Of a stretch of 64,000 bases of DNA, positions 1 to 7,298 are shown in pieces. The translations under genes and the position numbers were made by a program. The stretch lies in NCBI RefSeq assembly GCF_020151015.1, contig NZ_CP083747.1:124001-188000 (forward strand). The letters run 5' to 3'. How positions within the stretch are numbered: position 1 is the first letter of the stretch; each line of letters opens with the position of its first letter. Source of the stretch: Pseudomonas sp. p1(2021b). Lineage in GTDB: Bacteria; Pseudomonadota; Gammaproteobacteria; Pseudomonadales; Pseudomonadaceae. Below the pieces are notes generated by a model. It ran no database searches. It was not told where the DNA came from and saw nothing but the letters and a program-made list of their open reading frames with translations.

Positions 1-186
1 CAAGGTCTGATCGTATGAAGCACAGACTGGACACGCAAAGGAAAAGAACACGATGACCTTGTGACTGTCTTCAGCCTGGGCCGCAACCTCTCTATACGGC
101 AGCGACGGCAGCGACTCCTGTGCTAAGGAGAGGACTGGAGTTGCCAGCAGGGCTGCCATAGCCATCCGCGCAATAAACTTCTTCAT
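1..186 (-). CDS. DsbA-like thiol:disulfide oxidoreductase, N-terminal part (runs off the window)
   Basis: Leftward reading frame starting at ATG 186, with an AAGGAAAG ribosome site just upstream. It opens with a signal peptide (MKKFIARMAMAALLATPVLS) and then reads FFSFACPVCASYDQ, which has the CxxC active-site arrangement and flanking residues of periplasmic thioredoxin-fold DsbA/DsbC proteins. Such proteins form or isomerise disulfides in secreted and conjugation proteins; the cysteine-rich TraN-type proteins at 4.3-8.9 kb are plausible clients (inference). The start lies 95 nt inside the 3' end of the upstream ATPase gene, in another frame, which is an unusually long overlap. The C-terminal part is outside the window, so the exact Dsb class cannot be decided. 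Confidence 0.75.
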   Translation of the reverse strand, partial: MKKFIARMAMAALLATPVLSLAQESLPSLPYREVAAQAEDSHKVIVFFSFACPVCASYDQTL

Positions 187-1726
187 ATAAACTTTCCTTG
201 CTGATGAGGTTCTGCTCGATGAGCATGTCGAAGATTGACTCTTGATTTCGCTCAGTGCGCCACAGCTCGACAGTATCCTTCAGTGCCCTGAAGTTGATTT
301 TCCGGGTCGCGGCCAACTCATTCAAAAATTCCACCGCCCCCTCGGTGTAACCAAGAGCGTTCACCACGTCATCTTGTGACACAAGCGCCAGATCAATGAG
401 GGCTTGCCCGAACTTTTTGACCTTGCCTTCAATCGTACACCGCAGCTGAAGTTCAGCTGCCTGATTTGCCTGCGTAAAGGTAATGAGGCCCTGAGCGATT
501 AGAACATCACCGATGCGCCTAACCGCTGGCTTCACAGAATCATCTTTAATTAAGGTCCGTACCCGTCCCAAGGTTGTCAAGCCATCAGTTACCATCCGCA
601 CAGCGGATTGGCCTAATGTGTCGAATTGGCTCTGCCGTGCAGCAGCGTTCAACACAGCCATCTCTCCACCGCCACCGATAATGGCTGCACGCACTGATCT
701 GTCTGATCTAATAAGCTCAATGATGGGGCATTTACCTGAAAACGAATCTTTCGAAGGCGCAAATGGAATATTGCCTGTGACAGGCGGCAGCCCATTCTTT
801 TTCAACCACATGCGCTCTACGTCATTAATAGGTAGCCATTCGTGTTCTATATCAGTCCGAAGAGTCTGCACAAGTCGCTGAGCAATCACACCAATGAGTA
901 CAGACGCAAGTGTTTGGGCATCGACCCCAAGATCAACGATGCGAGGTACAGCTTGTGCTGCACTATTGGAGTGCAATGTGGCAAAGACCAAGTGGCCGGT
1001 GTTTGCAGCCTGAATGGCAATCTGTGCGGTTTCCTGGTCACGAATCTCACCAATCAGAATAACGTCCGGATCCTGACGCAACAGGGCCCGTAGACCCAAT
1101 GCGAAACTGAGCTGGGGCGTTACGTTGATTTGGACAAAGCCCTTAACTACATACTCAACCGGATGCTCGATAGTACAGATGTTGAGCGTACCGTCGTTGA
1201 TGGCATTGAGTGCTGCGTACAGTGTCGTGGTTTTACCTGAGCCGGTTGGGCCGGTGACAAGGATCAGCCCTTGAGGTTCGTTGATCATCTCGCGGAATGC
1301 GTGCTCGACCAGAGGCGGCATTCGAATTCGGTCAAGGCTCATCGACGCGTTTTCTTGGTCGAGCAACCGGCATACGATTTTTTGCCCATTGTGACTTGGA
1401 ACCAAGCTCACACGGACCTCCAACTCCAGTCCCGGGTATCGCAATCCGATACGACCATCGAGGGGGATTTGATGCTGCGAGAGGTCCATGGTGGCCCGCG
1501 ATCGAATTTTCGTATCGATCATTTTTCCCATAGCAGGCTCTACGGTTTCAAAATGCCTCAGCTGACCGTCTTGCCGTAGCTGAATATGCACGTGACCTTG
1601 AACCCACTGGAAGTGAATGTCCGGGACTTTATTCTCGGCGGCCATCCTGAACAAGTCGTTCAAATAGGTTGCCGCCGGTTTATCTGCCGGGGAGTTGTAA
1701 ATAAAAAGATCTGGTTCCTTTGCCAC
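92..1726 (-). CDS. PilB/GspE-type secretion or pilus-assembly ATPase with C-terminal T2SSE_N-like repeats
   Basis: A 544-residue hexameric-type ATPase of the PilB/GspE/PilT superfamily, expected on the cytoplasmic side of a type IV pilus or type II-like machine. Visible motifs are Walker A GPTGSGKTT (about 159-167), a Walker B/Asp box DPDVILIGEIRD (219-230) and a His box FATLHSN (248-254). The GspE tetracysteine zinc motif is absent. Residues about 402-459 (RIGDVLIAQGLIT, then FGQALIDLALVSQDD) resemble the T2SSE_N/MshEN module that normally sits at the N terminus. A weaker third repeat (FDMLIEQNLISKESL) follows near 499-513. The start is GTG with a strong AGGAG upstream. The gene lies 9 bp after the small anchored protein and overlaps the DsbA-like gene. 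Confidence 0.85.
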   Translation of the reverse strand: MAKEPDLFIYNSPADKPAATYLNDLFRMAAENKVPDIHFQWVQGHVHIQLRQDGQLRHFETVEPAMGKMIDTKIRSRATMDLSQHQIPLDGRIGLRYPGLELEVRVSLVPSHNGQKIVCRLLDQENASMSLDRIRMPPLVEHAFREMINEPQGLILVTGPTGSGKTTTLYAALNAINDGTLNICTIEHPVEYVVKGFVQINVTPQLSFALGLRALLRQDPDVILIGEIRDQETAQIAIQAANTGHLVFATLHSNSAAQAVPRIVDLGVDAQTLASVLIGVIAQRLVQTLRTDIEHEWLPINDVERMWLKKNGLPPVTGNIPFAPSKDSFSGKCPIIELIRSDRSVRAAIIGGGGEMAVLNAAARQSQFDTLGQSAVRMVTDGLTTLGRVRTLIKDDSVKPAVRRIGDVLIAQGLITFTQANQAAELQLRCTIEGKVKKFGQALIDLALVSQDDVVNALGYTEGAVEFLNELAATRKINFRALKDTVELWRTERNQESIFDMLIEQNLISKESLYEEVYCADGYGSPAGNSSPLLSTGVAAVAAV

Positions 1727-1735
1727 AGTCAGCTC

Positions 1736-2014
1736 CTATTTAGCCTGGCCGGTAGTGCAGTTGAGTTCTGGGCCATAGAACAAGCGCGAAATGAAACTTT
1801 GCACGGATTTATCAGCCGCAATGCTCCAAATCAACAAGTCAATACGCGAATCTGTACTAAGGTAGTTCGTACCTGCCCAACGAACTGCATCAAAAACAAC
1901 TCGGACCGGTAAAGCGCCACGCTCGACGCGTTCACACGGTTCCTCCGGGGATACCGTGTACAAAATCCAGCCAAATAGAAGAACAGCAAAAAAACTGCTG
2001 AATAGCTGTTTCAT
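1736..2014 (-). CDS. Small anchored protein of the pilus/transfer cluster, unknown function
   Basis: A 92-residue protein with an N-terminal hydrophobic helix (about residues 5-20), so probably inner-membrane anchored with a periplasmic tail or exported. Two cysteines (near 27 and 86) could pair in the periplasm. Its ATG directly abuts the stop codon of the lytic transglycosylase gene, and the ATPase GTG start follows 9 bp after its stop, so the three genes are one leftward operon. I do not recognise a family. The position suggests a small structural or pilin-like part of the same machine (inference). Confidence 0.6.
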   Translation of the reverse strand: MKQLFSSFFAVLLFGWILYTVSPEEPCERVERGALPVRVVFDAVRWAGTNYLSTDSRIDLLIWSIAADKSVQSFISRLFYGPELNCTTGQAK

Positions 2015-2446
2015 TTACAAACCACCGTAGTTATTCATGACTTTCTGAATGTAAATCCGCTGACTTTTCTCATTAGGGCTGTTGTATGCGCCAACCGCTT
2101 TCCAAACATGGCCGTGTGAAGCGATGTTACTTGCTAGGATCCAGGCGCCGACATTCGCGCTAACACAGCGATCTAACAGCTCCTTCTCACCAATACCGTA
2201 TTTCGATAGCTTTGGAAGCCAAGAGGAATTGATCTGCATCAATCCGATATCCCAGGTCCCATCGCTATTTTTTTGGCTCACTACGTCTGCTTTGCCCGGT
2301 CGGTTCTCGGTGACCTGAATGGCGCGGAGTAGCTTCTCGCTGACCCTATATCGCGCAGCCGCCTCGGCGAAGCAGTCCGCGTGGGAGGTCGTAGGAAGCC
2401 AGGCCAATGCACCTATCAGGAGAAAAGGGAGGGATAGTTTTTTCAT
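2015..2446 (-). CDS. VirB1-like lytic transglycosylase (SLT domain)
   Basis: A 143-residue exported protein with a signal peptide (MKKLSLPFLLIGALAW...) followed by a compact soluble lytic transglycosylase domain. The family signature GLMQINSSWLPKL is clear (near 87-99), and the acidic residue in AIQVTEN (near 47) is the likely catalytic glutamate. VirB1-type enzymes cut peptidoglycan locally so that a pilus or conjugation channel can pass. The size matches stand-alone VirB1/IagB-type proteins. First gene of a tight leftward operon with the anchored protein and the ATPase. Confidence 0.88.
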   Translation of the reverse strand: MKKLSLPFLLIGALAWLPTTSHADCFAEAAARYRVSEKLLRAIQVTENRPGKADVVSQKNSDGTWDIGLMQINSSWLPKLSKYGIGEKELLDRCVSANVGAWILASNIASHGHVWKAVGAYNSPNEKSQRIYIQKVMNNYGGL

Positions 2447-2494
2447 GCGCTAGAGAATACATTACGCGTACCAATAAACAAGGTGTATCCGATA

Positions 2495-3457
2495 ATGCAT
2501 TCACTGAATCGACTGCCGATCCTGTTGGCGCTCCCTCTAGCGTTCGTGAGCCTCACCTGTGCTGCAAGCAGCGCCCAAGACACGTCAGCAGCTGCATACT
2601 TCAGCAACGAAGCAGCAGCAGGGGGCGCCGACCTCCCAGACATCTCCACTGCTATGAAGGGCCTCCTTTCAACCGCCCGGGAGGGTGGCGAAGTACTTCG
2701 GACTTGGGCAGCCTACAAAGCTGGGGACAAAGCTGCACTGCCGAAGCTCTTCGAGCTCGCCCAAGGCGGGAATAGCCGAGCACAGAACGTAGTGGGCTAT
2801 CTGCTGGATCACGGTGAAGGGGTCAAAAAAGACAGCGCCGCCGCTGCAGCATATTTCTCTGCCGCCAGCTCTGACTACCCCCTTGCTCGGTACAACCTGG
2901 CAGTACTTACTTTGCTTGGCCGCGGTGTACCGAAGGACGAGACCAAGGCGATGGAGATGTTTGAGTCGTCAGTAAAGGACGCGTCTGTCGATCTTGCAGC
3001 TGTCCGCCTGTCGCTCTACTACCTCAACAAAGGCGACCATGACAAAGCCTGGACATGGGCAAATGAGGGCGCCAACCGTGGCAACGTGACAGCCTACTAC
3101 CTACTTGGGCGGATGCTCTACGAACGCGGGGGGTACCAAGAGGCATACAACTGGCTGACGAAGGCAGCGCAAGCAAGCGAACCGAATGCACCCGCCATCC
3201 TCTCTGCGATGTACAAAAATGGCCAGGGGATGAATCAAAACGTGAAGATGGCCGCATCCTGGTGGATGATCTACGTCGGTCTGAACAAGGGAAAACCGGG
3301 CATGAACTCAGCGGGAATGTCGTCCTTCGGACTGACCGCCAAAGAACAGAATGACGCAACCAGCTTCGCAACCAACTGGCTATTGACACACAAACACATG
3401 AAGCGTCCTGACTACGACGCCACGCTGCTCCAGGCCAACAGAAACGACAAGTCGTGA
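2495..3457 (+). CDS. Secreted Sel1-like repeat (tetratricopeptide-type) protein
   Basis: A 320-residue protein starting at ATG 2495; a GTG 12 bp upstream is an alternative start. It has a signal peptide ending near AAS|AQD. The body carries several Sel1-like repeats, recognisable from A-x-A-Q/R-x-x-L-G-x-x-L-x-x-G-x-G-V-x-K-D segments (for example VVGYLLDHGEGVKKD and LAVLTLLGRGVPKD). Sel1 repeats form alpha-solenoids that bind partner proteins. Divergent from the transglycosylase operon with about 50 bp between starts, so the promoters are shared or overlapping. Its 3' end overlaps the convergent membrane gene by 46 bp. Confidence 0.8.
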   Translation: MHSLNRLPILLALPLAFVSLTCAASSAQDTSAAAYFSNEAAAGGADLPDISTAMKGLLSTAREGGEVLRTWAAYKAGDKAALPKLFELAQGGNSRAQNVVGYLLDHGEGVKKDSAAAAAYFSAASSDYPLARYNLAVLTLLGRGVPKDETKAMEMFESSVKDASVDLAAVRLSLYYLNKGDHDKAWTWANEGANRGNVTAYYLLGRMLYERGGYQEAYNWLTKAAQASEPNAPAILSAMYKNGQGMNQNVKMAASWWMIYVGLNKGKPGMNSAGMSSFGLTAKEQNDATSFATNWLLTHKHMKRPDYDATLLQANRNDKS

Positions 3458-3975
3458 GTCCATACGTACAGAGCTGTAGATAGCAGACCTAGCCCCACTA
3501 TCGGCCACGAGATGAGGGCTATCCGCCAGTCTGCCCTCGATGGCCAGCAGTGCAAGACAATGGGACCTGCGAGAATCCACCAGGCCAGGTCCTCAAAAGC
3601 CAGTCCCCCTACCTGATTCGTGGTGCGCCATGAGGCGAGCGCATAGAGGACTGGCAGAGCTAACAAGGGTGCAAGAGCGGTAGCCCAAGCATTCGCCCAT
3701 GTCAGGCGCTCGAACTCCACGGACCCAAGGATAATTTGATTTCCTTCTCGCCGAGGTATCAGGGTCATTCCAATGGGCCTAGCCCTTGTGAGGTAGCCCA
3801 CCGCGAAATGGAAGAGTTCATGGCTGAAAACACCAACCGCCCTGAGCAGAGACGCTGCAAGGGATCGAGGTGGCAGCATTCGCACGACAAATGCCATCAC
3901 AAGCATTGGCACCAGGTAACCCCCAGGGCTTGCCAGCAAAAAATTCTCCAGAGCACTGTATCGCTCCATAACCAT
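3412..3975 (-). CDS. Polytopic membrane protein with HELFH motif, putative M50-like metalloprotease
   Basis: A 187-residue protein with about four to five hydrophobic segments. The motif FSHELFHFAVG (near residues 51-61) is an HExxH zinc-binding signature embedded in a hydrophobic stretch, as in site-2-protease/SpoIVFB-like M50 membrane peptidases. A convincing second zinc-ligand motif (NPDG-like) is not visible, so activity is uncertain. Convergent with the Sel1 gene, with a 46-bp overlap of 3' ends. Leftward start ATG 3975. It could also be a non-catalytic membrane protein. Confidence 0.55.
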   Translation of the reverse strand: MVMERYSALENFLLASPGGYLVPMLVMAFVVRMLPPRSLAASLLRAVGVFSHELFHFAVGYLTRARPIGMTLIPRREGNQIILGSVEFERLTWANAWATALAPLLALPVLYALASWRTTNQVGGLAFEDLAWWILAGPIVLHCWPSRADWRIALISWPIVGLGLLSTALYVWTHDLSFLLAWSSVAS

Positions 3976-4018
3976 CCATCATCCCTCGCGCTAATGAAAT
4001 CCCATGAAAAGCGCTTTC

Positions 4019-4033
4019 AATACTGACAGTATT
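4019..4033. promoter_or_regulatory. 15-bp perfect palindrome, candidate operator
   Basis: AATACTG-A-CAGTATT is perfectly symmetric about its centre base. The same palindrome with a different centre base recurs at 5686-5700. The site lies about 250 bp upstream of the first TraN-type gene and just upstream of the divergent membrane gene, so it may control either. Probably bound by a dimeric regulator that is not identifiable from this window. Confidence 0.5.
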
Positions 4034-4039
4034 ATGCTT

Positions 4040-4081
4040 ATGTGTCATGCGCAGACGATGTACGCAACCATGTGTCATGCG
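4040..4081 (+). repeat. 12-bp direct repeats spaced 30 bp
   Basis: ATGTGTCATGCG occurs exactly at 4040-4051 and again at 4070-4081. The 30-bp period is close to three helical turns, which would place two bound proteins on the same face of the DNA. The repeats lie directly next to the 4019 palindrome in the 307-bp intergenic region upstream of the first TraN-type gene. No gene is seen in this interval. Confidence 0.5.
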
Positions 4082-4282
4082 ATCGGCGTTTCTAAATTTC
4101 GACAATGCTCAGGCCGATCTGACATTGAATCAAGTGCGGTACATGAAGAGGCCAAGCAATCTCAACCGGGCCGTGGGCAGGGGTAGCGAATTGGTACGAG
4201 ATGGCCTGTTGGGTCCGCATTGTCGCAGTCATGCTGGAAAGGAAGTCCTCACCATCCAGCATCCGATAGCAAGGTGAATGGG

Positions 4283-5467
4283 ATGAAAAAAGGAAAACAA
4301 CGGGTGCTAACTCTGGCGGGGTTATTGGCCGTAGCCGTTGGTGCTTTAGCCGACCCGCACTCGGAAGGTACCGAACTTGGAAAATCAACTTTAGGTAAAC
4401 TCTCCTCTAATGTGACTTCAGCTAACGCTAAATCGATGCCTTTTTACACTGACACACCATCGCAATCCTCTCAATTTGGCAGCAGCTCACTTTTCACTGT
4501 TGGTACAAGCCGCATCAATAGTTGTAAAACTGAAGCTGACGGCCCTGATGCGATCGCGAATCAAGAGTGTGATGCAGTAAACTTCCTAGCAAAGAACCCA
4601 TATGAACGCGTTAAAGTTGATGTCGACGAAAATGATCCGATAATCAGTGGCATTGGCGAAATCATCAATAATGCAAAACCCGATGAGATCACTGAGAGCT
4701 GCGGCACGAAGACGACTACTACGCCAGACATTTACTCAACAGAAGTGTGCAACGAGTACAACCTCAGCGATCAAAAAATCTGTTCAATGGGCCAGGTTGT
4801 GGACGTTGACACAAAGGCCAACTTCCAATGCAATGTCACCCAGAACGCACTAGAAACGGTATCGTGCGACAAGTACCTTGTGCTGTCCTGCCAACCCCCA
4901 ATCGCAGGCTGCACAGGATCAGGCATCGCCGTAAACTCCGCAACGATCAGTAATGGCGCCTATCAGTTTACTCTGGTCGGCTCTGCCCTGACGATCGTCA
5001 ATAACGTCACGGCCATCAATGAAGTGACAGAAGCAGACTTTAACTTTTCCATCGCAGGGCTTGACCGTGTCGATGAGTTCTTCATCAACGCCATACATTC
5101 CGACAACTATGTAGGCATTGCAGTCAATGGCATCTTTATTGGTGTACACGGCCGTGCATTTGGAGGCTGGAACGCGAATGCCACTAAGCTGGTTCAAGAC
5201 ACCAATTACAGCCCTCCTCATGCTCGGTGGAGTGACAATCCCGCCGACCACTACAAAGCAGAGACTGGCAATAATCTCAAAACAAGCGAGCATATCGACT
5301 TGATTCCATATTTGCGAGAAGGCTCGAACGTTATAAATATTAAAGTTCTCAATGGTAAAGGCCCAGGCTATGGGATGGTTTATATCACAGCGCACCAACA
5401 GTGCCCTCCAGAATGCGAGGAAACTTGGGTTGATCAGTGCTCATCGTATGAACAACGTTCGCTATAA
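4283..5467 (+). CDS. TraN N-terminal-type mating-pair-stabilisation protein, copy A
   Basis: A 394-residue exported protein; start ATG 4283 gives a good signal peptide ending ...VGALA|DPH. The first 190 or so residues are cysteine-bearing and about 85 per cent identical by hand alignment to copy B at 6126. Both share stretches such as NPYERVKVDVDENDPIISG and TPDIYSTEVCNEYNLS. The distal 170 residues differ completely from copy B, and both end in a similar C-x3-C-x-ETW-x-DQC motif. TraN of F-type systems is an outer-membrane, disulfide-rich protein that recognises the recipient surface. Here the N-terminal region is a separate gene. Codons are more AT-rich than in copy B. Confidence 0.7.
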   Translation: MKKGKQRVLTLAGLLAVAVGALADPHSEGTELGKSTLGKLSSNVTSANAKSMPFYTDTPSQSSQFGSSSLFTVGTSRINSCKTEADGPDAIANQECDAVNFLAKNPYERVKVDVDENDPIISGIGEIINNAKPDEITESCGTKTTTTPDIYSTEVCNEYNLSDQKICSMGQVVDVDTKANFQCNVTQNALETVSCDKYLVLSCQPPIAGCTGSGIAVNSATISNGAYQFTLVGSALTIVNNVTAINEVTEADFNFSIAGLDRVDEFFINAIHSDNYVGIAVNGIFIGVHGRAFGGWNANATKLVQDTNYSPPHARWSDNPADHYKAETGNNLKTSEHIDLIPYLREGSNVINIKVLNGKGPGYGMVYITAHQQCPPECEETWVDQCSSYEQRSL

Positions 5468-5533
5468 ACCCTCACCACTGAACTACCCCGCGTATCAGCG
5501 CATGTAACCCGACCAAACGTATGCTTATGAATC

Positions 5534-5570
5534 AGAAGCCCGCAGATCATCTGAACTGAGGGCTTCTTTG
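5534..5570 (+). terminator. Rho-independent-type terminator after TraN copy A
   Basis: AGAAGCCC (5534-5541) pairs with GGGCTTCT (5560-5567), followed by TTTG. It separates copy A from the downstream unit, which has its own palindromic operator. Confidence 0.6.
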
Positions 5571-5685
5571 AGCGTAACCGGCGCCAGATCACTTGCGGAT
5601 ACGTTCCCGATGGCTAGTGGCGTTCAGCCGGCCTCCAATCTGCCAGATTGATTTCGATACCAAAGTGCCTTACATTTACGTGTAA

Positions 5686-5700
5686 AATACTGTCAGTATC
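5686..5700. promoter_or_regulatory. Second copy of the AATACTG palindrome
   Basis: AATACTG-T-CAGTATC matches the 4019 palindrome at 14 of 15 positions, counting the centre base as free. It sits 12 bp before the ATG of the 138-residue gene, so bound protein would block initiation. Just upstream is another symmetric run, TTTACGTGTAAA (about 5676-5687). Confidence 0.55.
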
Positions 5701-5712
5701 CGGGAAGCCGAA

Positions 5713-6129
5713 ATGCATTTCAGAGCCAAGCTGTTGTCCCTGTGCACCTCCTTCATCGTCCTCGCCGCCGCCCCATTCGCAGCGCACGCCGACACCTCAA
5801 AAGAAATTCTGATCGAAGCTGTGAAATCCGGACATGCATCCGCTGAGCTAACCGGTGACCAGGCTGACGTCTGGATGGCTCAAACCCATTCCCGTGAACC
5901 GATCATGGTGGAAGCCAAAGTCGTAGAGCAGTTGAAGCAGCCAGGCTGTGCTCGCGTAGCCATTCAGTTCACCCAGCAGATGGTACCGAAAGTCAATGGG
6001 GGGTCCGGACCACTTGAAGTTGGCTGGGGGATGAACGTCTGTGAGGACGGAGCGCCACCGGCAGACCCGAGTTTGTTCACTCAAGAACCGCAATCGGCGA
6101 CCAAGGTCAACAAGGTCCAGTCCAAATGA
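5713..6129 (+). CDS. Small periplasmic protein preceding TraN copy B, unknown family
   Basis: A 138-residue protein with a signal peptide (cleavage near AAHA|DTS). Two cysteines remain in the mature part (GCARV and NVCEDG), suggesting one disulfide. The stop overlaps the start of TraN copy B (ATGA), so the two are translationally coupled. I do not recognise a family; the coupling suggests a helper for export, folding or partnering of the TraN-type proteins (inference). Confidence 0.65.
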   Translation: MHFRAKLLSLCTSFIVLAAAPFAAHADTSKEILIEAVKSGHASAELTGDQADVWMAQTHSREPIMVEAKVVEQLKQPGCARVAIQFTQQMVPKVNGGSGPLEVGWGMNVCEDGAPPADPSLFTQEPQSATKVNKVQSK

Positions 6130-7286
6130 AATCCAGAATCAATGGCCTGCTGACCTTGGCCGCGGCTCTCGTGCTGTCAACCACAGTTGTGGCTGATCCA
6201 CACTCTGAGGGGACAGAGCTCGGCAAGGCAAACCTCAGTAAACTTTCCTCCAACGTGAGCTCATCCAATGCGAAGGCGATGCCTTTCTACACAGACACGC
6301 CATCGCAGTCTTCACAGTTCGGCAGCACATCACTATTCAACGTCGGTACCGCACGGATAAACACGTGCAAGACAGAGCCAGACGGCCCCGACCAGATCGC
6401 GAACCAAGAATGCGATGCTGTCAACTTCTTGGCAAAGAATCCCTACGAACGAGTCAAAGTTGATGTCGACGAGAACGACCCGATCATCAGCGGGATCGGT
6501 GAAATCATCAACAATGCCAAGCCAGGCGATATCACTGAAAACTGCGGTACCAAAACCACAACCACCCCGGACATCTACTCGACGGAGGTATGCAACGAGT
6601 ACAACTTGAGCGAAGCAAAATATTGCTCAATGGGTCAAGTCGTTGATGTCGACACAAAGGCAAATTTTCAGTGCAATGTGACACACAACGCTATCGAGAA
6701 CGTCACGTGTGACCGTTACCTCACCATGGCCTGCGAGCCGCCTATTGTAGGATGCGACAACGGAGGTATTGTGCCAGGAACCACACAATCCGACATGTAC
6801 ACTTCCTGGAAGCTGGCCAACTCTAACGGTACCTATGCGCTTCAGTTCGGCTCCATCGGTGACAACTACTGGCGCGATGGTATTTATCCGCGTTCGCTTG
6901 AGTTCGAAGTCAAAGACCCGACAATGCTCACCGAGTTTACGCTCGCATCCGTGTACTACGACGACTACATCCTGATCAAAATCAACGGTACTTATTTGTT
7001 CAGTGGTCCTTATGGCGGTACTGAGCTGTCCCTTTTCAGCAACGGCAAAGTTAACATCGGTGATGGAGTACAGCGCAACCGGGAGCTTGGTAAAAGCTGG
7101 GGGGCGAAACCAAACATCAATCTGATTCCTTACCTGGTGGCTGGTGTCAACAAGCTTGAAACGATCACAGCTGTAGGTGGCGGAGGCGAAACTTACATCA
7201 CAATGTACGCTCGGATGCTGTGCAACGGCCCCTGCACCGAAACATGGACTGATCAATGTAGCGCGCTGAATGCTCGCGCTCAGTAG
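6126..7286 (+). CDS. TraN N-terminal-type mating-pair-stabilisation protein, copy B
   Basis: A 386-residue exported protein paralogous to copy A over its first 190 residues (roughly 85 per cent identity by eye), with an unrelated distal domain (residues about 195-370). The end, CNGPCTETWTDQC, matches the end of copy A in cysteine pattern. It is followed after 12 bp by the TraN C-terminal-type gene, so copy B plus that gene equal one TraN cut in two. Codon usage is more GC-rich than copy A, with many synonymous differences. This indicates an old duplication with protein-level constraint on the shared half only. Confidence 0.7.
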   Translation: MKSRINGLLTLAAALVLSTTVVADPHSEGTELGKANLSKLSSNVSSSNAKAMPFYTDTPSQSSQFGSTSLFNVGTARINTCKTEPDGPDQIANQECDAVNFLAKNPYERVKVDVDENDPIISGIGEIINNAKPGDITENCGTKTTTTPDIYSTEVCNEYNLSEAKYCSMGQVVDVDTKANFQCNVTHNAIENVTCDRYLTMACEPPIVGCDNGGIVPGTTQSDMYTSWKLANSNGTYALQFGSIGDNYWRDGIYPRSLEFEVKDPTMLTEFTLASVYYDDYILIKINGTYLFSGPYGGTELSLFSNGKVNIGDGVQRNRELGKSWGAKPNINLIPYLVAGVNKLETITAVGGGGETYITMYARMLCNGPCTETWTDQCSALNARAQ

Positions 7287-7298
7287 GGGTTATAACGG

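Noticed and set aside
2407..2775. Plus-strand frame across the divergent promoter
   Set aside because: Shadow of the transglycosylase start and the Sel1 gene; composition is not protein-like.
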